Source of the DNA: UBA3064 sp016868095
Lineage (GTDB): Bacteria > Pseudomonadota > Gammaproteobacteria > Burkholderiales > Burkholderiaceae_E
DNA: 34,269 bases
Assembly: GCA_041175665.1 (NCBI GenBank)
Contig: JBEDEM010000035.1
Location: 1 to 34,269 of the forward strand
Direction of reading: 5' to 3'
Shown: piece by piece, positions 15,804-24,461 of the stretch
How positions within the stretch are numbered: position 1 is the stretch's first letter
Layout of the letters: each line of letters begins with the position of its first letter
Notes under the pieces: model-generated
Database searches by the model: none
The model's input: the letters and a program-made list of their open reading frames with translations, nothing else
What the model was told of the DNA's origin: nothing
Translations under genes and position numbers: made by a program

Positions 15804-17312
15804 ATGGAACAAACGCGAAATTCAATAACTAAAGCGATGAAGCTTTCCGGGTCTCGTGCGGCTCAATCGTTGCTGGCACTGTGCATGGCTTTTGGTCTCG
15901 CAGTTCCCATATCGAGTGTTGCGCAGTCAAGCCCTCAGACCGCACTTTCTGCAACCGTGCGCGGGCTTCCCGACTTTGCTGATCTGGTTGAAAAAGTGGG
16001 ACCCGCGGTCGTTAACATCCGGACCATTGAAAAGCGCGATCCGAATGCTGCAGCCCGCTCTGAGGCCGAGGATCCGATGGCCGAGTTTTTCCGTCGCTTT
16101 GTGCCAAGGCCTGGTCCTATGCCTTCGCCAAACGGGCCGCGCGGTCGCGGCGGCGGCACACCTGACGAAGTGCCCCGTGGCGTCGGTTCAGGCTTTGTGA
16201 TTACCGCCGACGGTTTCATTCTCACCAACCATCATGTGGTCAACGGTGCCGACGAAATTATCGTAACCATGACCGATCGGCGCGAATTCAAAGCAAAGTT
16301 GATCGGATCAGACGAACGAACCGATGTAGCGCTCTTGAAGGTTGAAGCTAGTGGCTTGCCGCGCTTGAGTTTTGGCGACAGCAATAAGCTAAGAGTCGGG
16401 GAGTGGGTGGTAGCGATTGGTTCGCCCTTTGGTCTGGACAGCACCGTCACGGCTGGCATTGTCTCGGCCAAGGGTCGCGAGACCGGTGAGTATCTACCTT
16501 TTATTCAGACCGATGTAGCTGTCAACCCTGGCAATTCGGGCGGACCTTTGCTGAATTTGCGCGGCGAAGTTGTGGGCATTAACTCGATGATCTACTCGCG
16601 AACTGGCGGCTTCATGGGGATTTCGTTCGCCATTCCGATTGATGAAGCACAAAGGGTGTATGAGCAATTGCGAAGCAGCGGCCGTGTGATCCGCGGACGT
16701 ATGGGCGTGGGTATTGCCGAGGTGAGCAAAGAGGTTGCCGAAGCGCTAGGTTTACCCAAGGCTGCAGGCGCCTTGGTGCGTAATGTCGAGCGAGGATCAC
16801 CCGCTGAGCGCGCCGGACTCGAAGCAGGCGACATTATCCTTCGCTATGAGGGCAAGCCGATCGAACGCTCCTCAGATCTTCCGAGACTTGTTGGCGGCAC
16901 CAAGCCAGGCACCAAAGCAAGCTTAGGCATATGGCGCAAGGGTGTTGCCAAAGACTTAGTAGTCGTGGTTGCAGAGGCTGAGCCCGATCGAAGCGCACGC
17001 TCAAGCGCACCTCGCGCAACACCAGGCGCAGCGCCTAGTAATTTTCTCGGCCTGGTCGTTTCCGAACTCAGCGATGAGCGACGGAGCCAATTGCGGCTTA
17101 GAGGCGGTGTTCAGGTTGACAGTGCCGATGGCGCTGCTGCCAGAGCAGGCATCCAGGCAGGTGACTTGATTCTCTCGATTAATAACCAAGAGATTGCCAG
17201 CCTTGCCCAATTCAACGAGGTTGTTGCAAAGCTTGATCGGAACAGAGCCGTCGTTGCGTTGGTGCGGCGAGGCGATTCAGCACAGTTTGTACCGATTCGT
17301 CCCGGACGATAA
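15804..17312 (+). CDS. Periplasmic serine protease, DegP/MucD type
   Basis: A 502-residue HtrA-family protease. The N-terminus has a signal peptide (hydrophobic about 20-35, then VAQSS). The trypsin-like domain carries H144 (TNHHVV), D174 (RTDVALLK) and S245 (GNSGGPL); two PDZ domains follow (about 280-375 and 410-500). A Pro/Gly/Arg-rich loop at 100-125 is typical of MucD/DegQ homologues. These proteases remove misfolded envelope proteins. I start at ATG 15804; ATG 15837 would also give a signal peptide. In relatives it is the last gene of the sigma-E operon, but here the sigma and anti-sigma genes are missing, so its regulation must differ. The 121-bp upstream gap shows no clear promoter. 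Confidence 0.92.
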   Translation: MEQTRNSITKAMKLSGSRAAQSLLALCMAFGLAVPISSVAQSSPQTALSATVRGLPDFADLVEKVGPAVVNIRTIEKRDPNAAARSEAEDPMAEFFRRFVPRPGPMPSPNGPRGRGGGTPDEVPRGVGSGFVITADGFILTNHHVVNGADEIIVTMTDRREFKAKLIGSDERTDVALLKVEASGLPRLSFGDSNKLRVGEWVVAIGSPFGLDSTVTAGIVSAKGRETGEYLPFIQTDVAVNPGNSGGPLLNLRGEVVGINSMIYSRTGGFMGISFAIPIDEAQRVYEQLRSSGRVIRGRMGVGIAEVSKEVAEALGLPKAAGALVRNVERGSPAERAGLEAGDIILRYEGKPIERSSDLPRLVGGTKPGTKASLGIWRKGVAKDLVVVVAEAEPDRSARSSAPRATPGAAPSNFLGLVVSELSDERRSQLRLRGGVQVDSADGAAARAGIQAGDLILSINNQEIASLAQFNEVVAKLDRNRAVVALVRRGDSAQFVPIRPGR

Positions 17313-17316
17313 ATCA

Positions 17317-19110
17317 ATGCAAGATATCCGCAATTTCTCGATCATTGCTCACATTGACCATGGCAAGTCCACCCTCGCAGATCGCTTAATTCAGCGCTGC
17401 GGTGGACTTAGTGATCGTGAAATGGAAGCCCAGGTTCTTGACTCCATGGACCTGGAAAAGGAGCGAGGCATTACCATCAAGGCGCAGACTGCAGCCTTGC
17501 GCTACCTTGCCAAAGATGGGAAAACCTATCGCCTGAATTTAATTGACACACCCGGGCATGTTGATTTTTCCTACGAGGTAAGCCGATCGCTTTCGGCCTG
17601 TGAAGGCGCCTTGTTAGTGGTCGATGCGACGCAGGGAGTCGAAGCTCAAACAGTCGCAAACTGCTACACCGCGATCGAGCTGAATGTTGAAGTGCTCCCG
17701 GTACTCAACAAAATGGACCTTCCGTCTGCAGACCCCGACACGGCGGCTGAAGAAATCGAGGATGTGATCGGAATCGACGCCAGCGACGCTGTTCGTGCCA
17801 GTGCAAAGACAGGGGTAGGGATCGAAGAAATCCTTGAAACCGTGGTTGCCAAGGTACCGCCACCGCGCGGCAGCGAAACCGAGGCTTTGCAAGCCCTAAT
17901 CATTGATTCCTGGTTCGACAATTACGTGGGCGTGGTGATGTTGGTTCGTGTTGTTAATGGCCGACTCAAGCCACGCGATCGCATAAGGCTCATGGCAACC
18001 GACACTCATTATGTCTGCGAGCAAGTGGGTGTTTTCACCCCCAAATCACAAAGCAGAGAGTTTCTTGCTGCTGGTGAGGTCGGTTTTGTTATCGCGGGCA
18101 TCAAGGAGCTCAAATCTGCGAAGGTTGGCGATACGCTCACCCATGTACAAGCTCCAGCGTCAAGCGCTCTGCCTGGTTTCAAAGAGATCAAGCCATCGGT
18201 GTTTGCAGGCTTATATCCAGTGGAGGCGAACCAATACGAGGCGATGCGCGAAGCGCTTGAAAAGCTTCAACTTAACGATGCTTCACTTCAATTTGAGCCC
18301 GAAGTCTCGCAAGCCCTTGGCTTTGGGTTCCGATGCGGCTTTTTGGGACTCTTGCATATGGATATTGTGCAAGAGCGGCTTGAACGTGAATTCGACATGG
18401 ATCTCATAACAACCGCACCAACGGTGGTCTACGAGTTAATCCTTCGTGATGGCAGCTTGCTTCGTGTTGAGAACCCCTCAAAAATGCCTGATCCCTCCAA
18501 GATCGAGGAGATCCGCGAACCCATGGTCGCAGTTAAGATCTTTGTTCCTCAGGACTACGTCGGCGCGGTCATCACACTTTGCACCAACAAACGCGGGGTG
18601 CAAACCGATCTTGCTTATCACGGCCGTCAGGTTCATCTGTCTTATGAGCTGCCGATGAATGAGATCGTTCTTGATTTTTTCGATAAGCTTAAATCGGTAT
18701 CACGCGGCTACGCCTCCATGGATTACGAATTTCTTGAGTATCGAGCAGCCGATGTCATTAAGCTCGATGTGCTTGTCAACGGCGACCGGGTCGATGCGCT
18801 GTCGCTGATGATTCATCGCTCGGTTTCTCAAAGTAGAGGCCGCGAGTTGGTGTCGAAAATGCGAGAGCTGATTCCACGCCAAATGTATGACGTCGCTATC
18901 CAGGCTGCGATCGGGTCAAATATTATCGCGCGCGAAAACGTCAAAGCACTTCGAAAGAATGTGCTTGCAAAGTGTTATGGTGGCGACATTACACGAAAGA
19001 AAAAATTGCTTGAAAAGCAAAAGGCTGGAAAAAAGCGCATGAAACAAGTAGGAACCGTCGAAATCCCCCAAGAGGCGTTCCTTGCGGTATTGCAGGTTGA
19101 TGATCGATGA
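17317..19110 (+). CDS. lepA: Elongation factor 4 (LepA)
   Basis: LepA is a ribosome-bound GTPase related to EF-G, affecting translation initiation and back-translocation. The 597-residue product has AHIDHGKS (11-18), DTPGHVDF and NKMDL nucleotide-binding motifs and the lysine-rich LepA-specific tail ending 'AFLAVLQVDD'. The start at 17317, four bases after the protease stop, gives the standard N-terminus MQDIRNFSIIAHIDHGK. It overlaps lepB by ATGA. Confidence 0.98.
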   Translation: MQDIRNFSIIAHIDHGKSTLADRLIQRCGGLSDREMEAQVLDSMDLEKERGITIKAQTAALRYLAKDGKTYRLNLIDTPGHVDFSYEVSRSLSACEGALLVVDATQGVEAQTVANCYTAIELNVEVLPVLNKMDLPSADPDTAAEEIEDVIGIDASDAVRASAKTGVGIEEILETVVAKVPPPRGSETEALQALIIDSWFDNYVGVVMLVRVVNGRLKPRDRIRLMATDTHYVCEQVGVFTPKSQSREFLAAGEVGFVIAGIKELKSAKVGDTLTHVQAPASSALPGFKEIKPSVFAGLYPVEANQYEAMREALEKLQLNDASLQFEPEVSQALGFGFRCGFLGLLHMDIVQERLEREFDMDLITTAPTVVYELILRDGSLLRVENPSKMPDPSKIEEIREPMVAVKIFVPQDYVGAVITLCTNKRGVQTDLAYHGRQVHLSYELPMNEIVLDFFDKLKSVSRGYASMDYEFLEYRAADVIKLDVLVNGDRVDALSLMIHRSVSQSRGRELVSKMRELIPRQMYDVAIQAAIGSNIIARENVKALRKNVLAKCYGGDITRKKKLLEKQKAGKKRMKQVGTVEIPQEAFLAVLQVDDR

Positions 19111-19895
19111 ACTTCTCACTGATATTGTTTTTTGTTGTTCTTTTTACCGGAGCGATGTGGGCTTTAAATCGATGGGTTTGGGCGCCGCGGCGAGACCCCG
19201 AGCGAAGCGACCCTTGGTGGGTTGATTACACAGCTGGACTTTTCCCCGTATTTTTTGTTATTTTTCTTTTGCGCTCATTTGTCGCAGAGCCTTTTCGTAT
19301 TCCCTCAGGGTCGATGCTTCCCACCTTATTGATCGGCGATTTAATCCTTGTCAACAAATATGAATACGGCATTCGGCTGCCCGTCATTCATAAAAAGATC
19401 GTCGATATGGGGCAGCCTCAGCGCGGTGATGTGGTGGTGTTTCGATACCCCCCCGATCCTAGCCTTGATTACATCAAGCGACTCGTTGGCGTTCCTGGGG
19501 ATAAAGTACTTTGGCGAGCGGGCAGCCTCAGCGTGAATGGCAAAGCAGTCGACTTAAGAGCCGACGGTGAATTCTTCGACGCTGATCGCCTGTCCTACAC
19601 CAAGCAGTATCGAGAAAAACTAAGCGATCGTGAGCATTTGGTCTTAACCGAGCCCGGCAAGCCCTCGTTTGTTCACCCGATGGATAGCTTCAAGCAAAAA
19701 GATTTATGTCGATTCGATGCCGACAGTGTTGAATGTGTCGTTCCACAGGGACATTACTTCATGATGGGCGATAATCGAGACAACAGTCTTGATAGTCGCT
19801 TCTGGGGTTTTGTACCAGAGCAAAACATAGTTGGACGCGCTTTCTTCATATGGATGAACTTCAGCGATCTCAAGCGCATTGGCCGCTTCTACTAG
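19107..19895 (+). CDS. lepB: Signal peptidase I
   Basis: LepB cleaves signal peptides from exported proteins at the inner membrane. It has two N-terminal membrane segments (about 4-21 and 42-60), nucleophile S69 in IPSGSM, general base K124 in DYIKRLVG and the box 'MGDNRDNSLDSRFWG'. The length of 262 residues is normal. Coupled to lepA upstream; the last 46 bp overlap rnc. Confidence 0.97.
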   Translation: MNFSLILFFVVLFTGAMWALNRWVWAPRRDPERSDPWWVDYTAGLFPVFFVIFLLRSFVAEPFRIPSGSMLPTLLIGDLILVNKYEYGIRLPVIHKKIVDMGQPQRGDVVVFRYPPDPSLDYIKRLVGVPGDKVLWRAGSLSVNGKAVDLRADGEFFDADRLSYTKQYREKLSDREHLVLTEPGKPSFVHPMDSFKQKDLCRFDADSVECVVPQGHYFMMGDNRDNSLDSRFWGFVPEQNIVGRAFFIWMNFSDLKRIGRFY

Positions 19896-20569
19896 AACAA
19901 TTACAGGAACGCCTGGACTATCGCTTTATCCATTTGCCCTGGCTCGAGGAAGCGCTTACACACCGCAGCTACGGTCAACCGCATAATGAACGCTTTGAGT
20001 TCTTGGGCGATGCTGTCTTGAATCTCTTGATTGCGCAACAATTATTTGAACGATTTCCAAAGCTCGACGAAGGATCGCTTTCGCGCATGCGGGCAAGCCT
20101 GGTGCGCGAGTCAAGCCTTGCCGATATCGGCAGGTCGATCGGTTTAGGCGCCTATGTTCGTGTTGGCGAGGGCGAGCGACGCAATCAGGCTCAAGCGAGA
20201 GCTTCTTTGTTGGCTGATGCCTTTGAAGCCTGCCTCGGTGCGATTTTTCATGATGGTGGGATGCCTTCGGCCAAGGCGTTCATCACAAAGCGCTTTAACC
20301 CCCAACTTGATGCGCTTGATCCCATGACGCTGGTCAAAGATCCAAAAACCCAATTGCAAGAACAATTACAGCACCATAAGCTACCGATTCCGCACTACAG
20401 CGTGGTAGCTCAACACGGTCAGGCCCACGCACAGGAATTTGAAGTGTGCTGCGCAGTCGATGCACTTGCTTTAAAGGCGCTAGGTCGCGGTACAAGCAAA
20501 CGGCAAGCCGAGCAAGCAGCCGCAGCCAAGGTCTTGGAAGCATGGCAACTCAGCCATGACATCAAATGA
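19850..20569 (+). CDS. rnc: Ribonuclease III
   Basis: RNase III cuts double-stranded RNA, including rRNA precursors. The signature NERFEFLGDAVL (46-57) is intact, and a C-terminal dsRNA-binding domain (about 165-235) ends in 'SKRQAEQAAAAKVLEAW'. Product 239 residues. The only plausible in-frame start, ATG 19850, lies 46 bp inside lepB. Many betaproteobacteria carry a small DUF4845 membrane-protein gene between lepB and rnc; it is absent here. Ends in ATGA overlap with era. Confidence 0.97.
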   Translation: MDELQRSQAHWPLLLEQLQERLDYRFIHLPWLEEALTHRSYGQPHNERFEFLGDAVLNLLIAQQLFERFPKLDEGSLSRMRASLVRESSLADIGRSIGLGAYVRVGEGERRNQAQARASLLADAFEACLGAIFHDGGMPSAKAFITKRFNPQLDALDPMTLVKDPKTQLQEQLQHHKLPIPHYSVVAQHGQAHAQEFEVCCAVDALALKALGRGTSKRQAEQAAAAKVLEAWQLSHDIK

Positions 20570-21510
20570 CCATCGCCATGCCGCCAAGCGCCACGGACCA
20601 CGAGCCGATCAGCCCTAATTCCATCGAGCATCGCTGCGGGACGATTGCTATTGTGGGGCGGCCTAACGTTGGTAAATCAAGCTTATTGAATCGCCTAATC
20701 GGGCAGAAACTGGCAATCACCTCACACCGTCCTCAAACGACAAGGCATCGGATTTTGGGTTTGCGCACCGAACCTGATGCCCAGCTGATTTTTCTCGATG
20801 CACCAGGCTGGCAGCGCAAACAGCGATCGGCCATGAACCGAATGCTTAATCGCACGGCCGAGCAGGTGATCGATGAGGCGGACTTGGTGCTGTGGGTAAT
20901 CGATAGCTCGCAAGGCTTGGTTGATGAAGACCTTCAAGTGTTATCACGTTTAGACCAACACCCCAAAAAGATTGCGGTACTTAATAAAATCGATCGCGTA
21001 AAGATTCAAAACAAGCTTTATTTACTTGCGCAAGATTTATCACAACGCACCCGTTTTGAGGCGATCATTCCAGTTTCTGCTGAACGCGCCACTCAAATTG
21101 ACGTCCTACTCCAGGCGTGCAAAGCACATCTGCCGATTGATGCCCCACGCTTTGAGCCCGATGAGTTTACCGATCGAACCGAGCGCTTTTTGGCCGCAGA
21201 AATTATTCGGGAGAAATTGTTTCGATTGCTGGGCGATGAACTTCCTTATCAAAGCACCGTGCTTATCGAGCAGTTCAGCGAAGAGGCTTCCCTCAGGCGC
21301 ATCCAAGCCTCTATTGTTGTCCAGCGTGAGGCCCAGCGAGCCATTGTTCTGGGGCAGGGCGGTCAGGGCATCAAGCGCATAGGGACCGATGCGAGACGTG
21401 ACCTGGAGCGTCTTTTTGGCAGCAAAGTTTTCCTTGGGCTTCACGTGAAGGTTCGGGACGATTGGGCCTCCAATGAACTAGGCCTTGCCGCATACGGTTA
21501 TGGTCAATAG
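20566..21510 (+). CDS. era: GTPase Era
   Basis: Era binds 16S rRNA during 30S assembly. The 314-residue protein has GRPNVGKS (31-38), the switch II motif as DAPG (78-81) instead of the common DTPG, NKID, and a C-terminal KH domain with 'VLGQGGQGIKRIG'. About 20 extra polar residues precede the G domain. It is coupled to rnc, as in most proteobacteria, and lies three bases before recO. Confidence 0.97.
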   Translation: MTIAMPPSATDHEPISPNSIEHRCGTIAIVGRPNVGKSSLLNRLIGQKLAITSHRPQTTRHRILGLRTEPDAQLIFLDAPGWQRKQRSAMNRMLNRTAEQVIDEADLVLWVIDSSQGLVDEDLQVLSRLDQHPKKIAVLNKIDRVKIQNKLYLLAQDLSQRTRFEAIIPVSAERATQIDVLLQACKAHLPIDAPRFEPDEFTDRTERFLAAEIIREKLFRLLGDELPYQSTVLIEQFSEEASLRRIQASIVVQREAQRAIVLGQGGQGIKRIGTDARRDLERLFGSKVFLGLHVKVRDDWASNELGLAAYGYGQ

Positions 21511-21513
21511 CCG

Positions 21514-22311
21514 ATGGCCGGCGTGGTTTCCCCCCAAAGGCGAAAGCGCATCAGTGATGAGCCGGGGTTTTTGTTGCATCGAGTTGCCTGGCGGGAAACT
21601 TCTCTCGTACTTGATGTGTTCACAAGACACCATGGGCGCATAGCACTCATAGCAAAAGGTGCCAGAAGACCTCGCTCCGAACTTAGACCGGTTCTTTTGG
21701 CCTTTCAACCGCTGCGACTTGCCTGGATCGGCAAGGGCGAATTGCAGACCCTCACGGCGGCCGAATGGGTAGGGGGCATTGAAGCACCTCAAGCCCAAGC
21801 CTTGATGTGTGCTTTTTATTTGAACGAACTCTTGATGCGCCTTCTGCCGCGCGATGATGCACACCCGCAGCTTTATGATGCTTATTTGCAGGCGCTGATC
21901 GAGTTGACCGAGCTTGAGGCGATCGAACACGAAGAATGTCTGCGCCGCTTTGAATGGACTTTGCTGCGCGAGTCGGGCTATGCGCCCGATGTGCAAATCG
22001 ATTGTGATGGCGCGCAGCTTGAGGCTCATGCCCAGTATCGCTGGATACCCGACGAAGGCTTTCGACGCGAGCATAGTGCTCGTGAAGACGATCATGCTGA
22101 GTTGATTGACGGACACACATTGCATGCACTTGGCCAAGGGGTGCTTGAGCACGGTATCCAGCGTCAACAGGCTAAGCGACTGATGCGACGGATTTTGAGT
22201 CATTGTCTCGAAGGCCGTGCACTGCATACCCGTAAAATGCTCTTTGAACTCCAGGCAATGACAAGGTCGAGTACGCCGCAACAAGCGATCTGGTCAGCCG
22301 CGGATAAATAA
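21514..22311 (+). CDS. recO: DNA repair protein RecO
   Basis: RecO helps load RecA at gaps with RecF and RecR. The 265-residue product has the OB-fold start 'GFLLHRVAWRETSLVLDVFTRHHGRIALIAKGARR' pattern (about 18-52) and an alpha-helical C-terminal half. The zinc site of some RecO proteins is not present, as usual in proteobacteria. Identity also rests on the era-recO-pdxJ order. Confidence 0.94.
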   Translation: MAGVVSPQRRKRISDEPGFLLHRVAWRETSLVLDVFTRHHGRIALIAKGARRPRSELRPVLLAFQPLRLAWIGKGELQTLTAAEWVGGIEAPQAQALMCAFYLNELLMRLLPRDDAHPQLYDAYLQALIELTELEAIEHEECLRRFEWTLLRESGYAPDVQIDCDGAQLEAHAQYRWIPDEGFRREHSAREDDHAELIDGHTLHALGQGVLEHGIQRQQAKRLMRRILSHCLEGRALHTRKMLFELQAMTRSSTPQQAIWSAADK

Positions 22312-22351
22312 GCGAATCATCTTGAATCGGTGCAAATTGTGAGAGAAAAGC

Positions 22352-23110
22352 ATGGTTGAACTCGGCGTAAACATTGATCACGTCGCAACGGTCCGACAGG
22401 CTCGGCGCACCTATGAACCCGATCCGGTTTGGGCCGCTGTTGAGGCCCATCTGGGAGGTGCCGATGGCATCACGGTTCATCTACGCGAGGATCGCCGCCA
22501 CATTCAGGATCAAGACGTTCGACGGCTTGTCGAACTGACGCATATCAAGCTCAATCTTGAGATGGCAGCCACCGACGAGATGGTCGATATTGCCTGCAGG
22601 ATTAAGCCGCAGATGGCGATGCTCGTGCCAGAGGGTCGTCATGAGATCACGACCGAAGGTGGTCTTGATGTTGTGTCCCAGGAAGAGCGCTTGCGAGACG
22701 TCATAAACAAGCTTTCCGAGGCAGGCATCATGAGCAGCGTTTTCATCGATGCCGAGTTAGCCCAAGTTGAAGCTGCGGCAAGAGTCGGTGCGAAAGTCTG
22801 TGAGATTCATACAGGGCCCTATGCTGCGGCCTTTTTCGACGGCGGCAGAGACGCGCAAAGCCCCGCGGTGCTTGAGGCGCTTGGAAAAATCGCCGAGGCG
22901 GGCGAAGCGATTCGTGGCTTGGGTATGCGTTTTAACGCAGGTCATGCGCTGAATTATGTAAACGTTCAACCTATTGCGGCGCTTGCTGGGATTCGCGAGC
23001 TTCACATTGGCCACGCTATCGTCTCTCGTGCGATCTTTGTTGGCATGCGAGATGCTGTTCGAGAAATGAAGCGATTGATCCGTGAGCGTGTATGCCAACC
23101 TTCGGCATAG
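22352..23110 (+). CDS. pdxJ: Pyridoxine 5'-phosphate synthase
   Basis: PdxJ closes the pyridine ring in the DXP-dependent vitamin B6 pathway. The 252-residue TIM barrel starts with ELGVNIDHVATVRQARR; VHLREDRRHIQ, HIKLNLEMA, and 'FNAGHALNYVNV' are conserved active-site segments. A GAGAGAAAAG purine run precedes the ATG. It overlaps acpS by 19 bp; the pdxJ-acpS pairing is widespread. Confidence 0.98.
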   Translation: MVELGVNIDHVATVRQARRTYEPDPVWAAVEAHLGGADGITVHLREDRRHIQDQDVRRLVELTHIKLNLEMAATDEMVDIACRIKPQMAMLVPEGRHEITTEGGLDVVSQEERLRDVINKLSEAGIMSSVFIDAELAQVEAAARVGAKVCEIHTGPYAAAFFDGGRDAQSPAVLEALGKIAEAGEAIRGLGMRFNAGHALNYVNVQPIAALAGIRELHIGHAIVSRAIFVGMRDAVREMKRLIRERVCQPSA

Positions 23111-23499
23111 GTATCGATCGTGTATTGATCCATAGGGTTGACGCTGCGTACCAACGATGGGGTGAACGCTTCGCCAAGCGTGTACTTGGACCGCAAGAGC
23201 TTGAGGTTTTTCGCCGCCGCTTGCAGCGTCATCATCGTCAGGGCGTTCATTATCTAGCCAAGCGATTCGCCGCTAAAGAGGCGTTTTCTAAGGCCATGGG
23301 CCTGGGATTACGCTCACCGATGCTCATGCCCAGACTTGAAGTGCTTAATGATCGCGGCGGTAAGCCCTATGCAAAGGCTCATGGTGATCTTGCAGCGTGG
23401 CTCGATACGCGAGGACTTAAAGCCCATGTGTCCATTAGCGATGAACAAGATGCGGCCATCGCCTTTGTCATACTAGAAACCTCGGAGCCTATGAGATGA
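23092..23499 (+). CDS. acpS: Holo-[acyl carrier protein] synthase
   Basis: AcpS transfers phosphopantetheine from CoA to apo-ACP, the acpP product encoded about 9 kb upstream. D9 in GIGIDRV and E63 in RFAAKEAFSKA are the metal-binding residues. The opening reads GIGIDRV where many homologues have GIGTDIV. The length, 135 residues, is normal. Overlaps pdxJ by 19 bp and nagZ by 4 bp (ATGA). Confidence 0.95.
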   Translation: MPTFGIGIDRVLIHRVDAAYQRWGERFAKRVLGPQELEVFRRRLQRHHRQGVHYLAKRFAAKEAFSKAMGLGLRSPMLMPRLEVLNDRGGKPYAKAHGDLAAWLDTRGLKAHVSISDEQDAAIAFVILETSEPMR

Positions 23500-24461
23500 C
23501 CCTTAAAGCCTTGCCGCTTATGCGTGGTCCGGTTATGGTGGATGTGCAGTCAACAGTACTCACCGAACATGAGCGCAAGCGGCTTCGACACCCGCTTGTT
23601 GGCGCTGTCATACTTTTTGCGCGAAACTTCAAATCCAAGCGACAACTCAAGGCGCTTTGCGATGAGATTCACGCGATTCGTACGCCATCACTACTGATTG
23701 CAGTCGACCACGAGGGTGGGCGGGTACAGCGCTTTCGCGAGGGTTTTTCGGCGATTCCACCGATGCGCACACTTGGCGACATTTGGGATAAGGACCCGCT
23801 TGAAGCCTGCCGCAAGGCTTCAGAGCTCGGTGAATGTATCGCAAGCGAATTGGTCGAATGCGGTGTTGATTTAAGTTTTACACCTGTCTTAGATTTAGAT
23901 CATGGCCACTCGGAAGTTATTGGTAATAGAGCGTTTCATCATGACCCACGAGTGGTGACGATGCTTGCTCGAGCCTTGATCGGTGGCCTGCATGCGAAAG
24001 GTGTGTCGCACTGTGCAAAACACTTCCCGGGCCACGGTTGGGCAAGCGCAGATTCCCATCTCGCCTTACCCATCGACGACCGACCGCTCGACCAAATACT
24101 TGCCGTCGATGCCATGCCCTATCAAAGCCTCGGCCGACTTTTACGATCGGTGATGCCAGCGCATATTGTTTATAGCTCGGTCGATGCCAAGCCGGCTGGC
24201 TTTTCCAAGACCTGGATCAAGCACATTTTGCGAAAGGATTTGGGCTTTGATGGTTTTGTCTTCAGTGACGACCTGACCATGGAAGCGGCCAGCGTTGCTG
24301 GCTCGATTAAGCACCGTGCAAAGGCAGCGCTCGCAGCCGGCTGCGATATGGTCTTAGTTTGTAACCGCCCTGATTTAGCCGACGAACTTCTTGCCCAATT
24401 GACATGGAAAAGCAGCACGACCTACCAGCGCCGCCTCCAAGCTTTGATGCCGCTGCGTTAA
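23496..24461 (+). CDS. nagZ: Beta-N-acetylhexosaminidase (NagZ), peptidoglycan recycling
   Basis: A cytoplasmic family-3 glycosidase that removes GlcNAc from muropeptides. 'DHEGGRVQRFREGF' (71-84), the His/Asp pair motif KHFPGHG...DSH (H180, D186) and the nucleophile D258 in FSDDLTM are present. 321 residues, no signal peptide. The motif reads GHGWASADSH instead of the common GHGYAVADSH-like form. Overlaps uvrC by 58 bp. Confidence 0.95.
   Translation: MTLKALPLMRGPVMVDVQSTVLTEHERKRLRHPLVGAVILFARNFKSKRQLKALCDEIHAIRTPSLLIAVDHEGGRVQRFREGFSAIPPMRTLGDIWDKDPLEACRKASELGECIASELVECGVDLSFTPVLDLDHGHSEVIGNRAFHHDPRVVTMLARALIGGLHAKGVSHCAKHFPGHGWASADSHLALPIDDRPLDQILAVDAMPYQSLGRLLRSVMPAHIVYSSVDAKPAGFSKTWIKHILRKDLGFDGFVFSDDLTMEAASVAGSIKHRAKAALAAGCDMVLVCNRPDLADELLAQLTWKSSTTYQRRLQALMPLR

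Noticed and set aside
20797..20808. Era switch II DAPG as a loss-of-function sign
   Set aside because: The invariant D and G are kept; the middle residue tolerates change, and the rest of the protein is intact.
21478..22284. 268-codon ORF antisense to recO
   Set aside because: A long shadow frame; recO in the sense strand has family features and synteny, the antisense has none.
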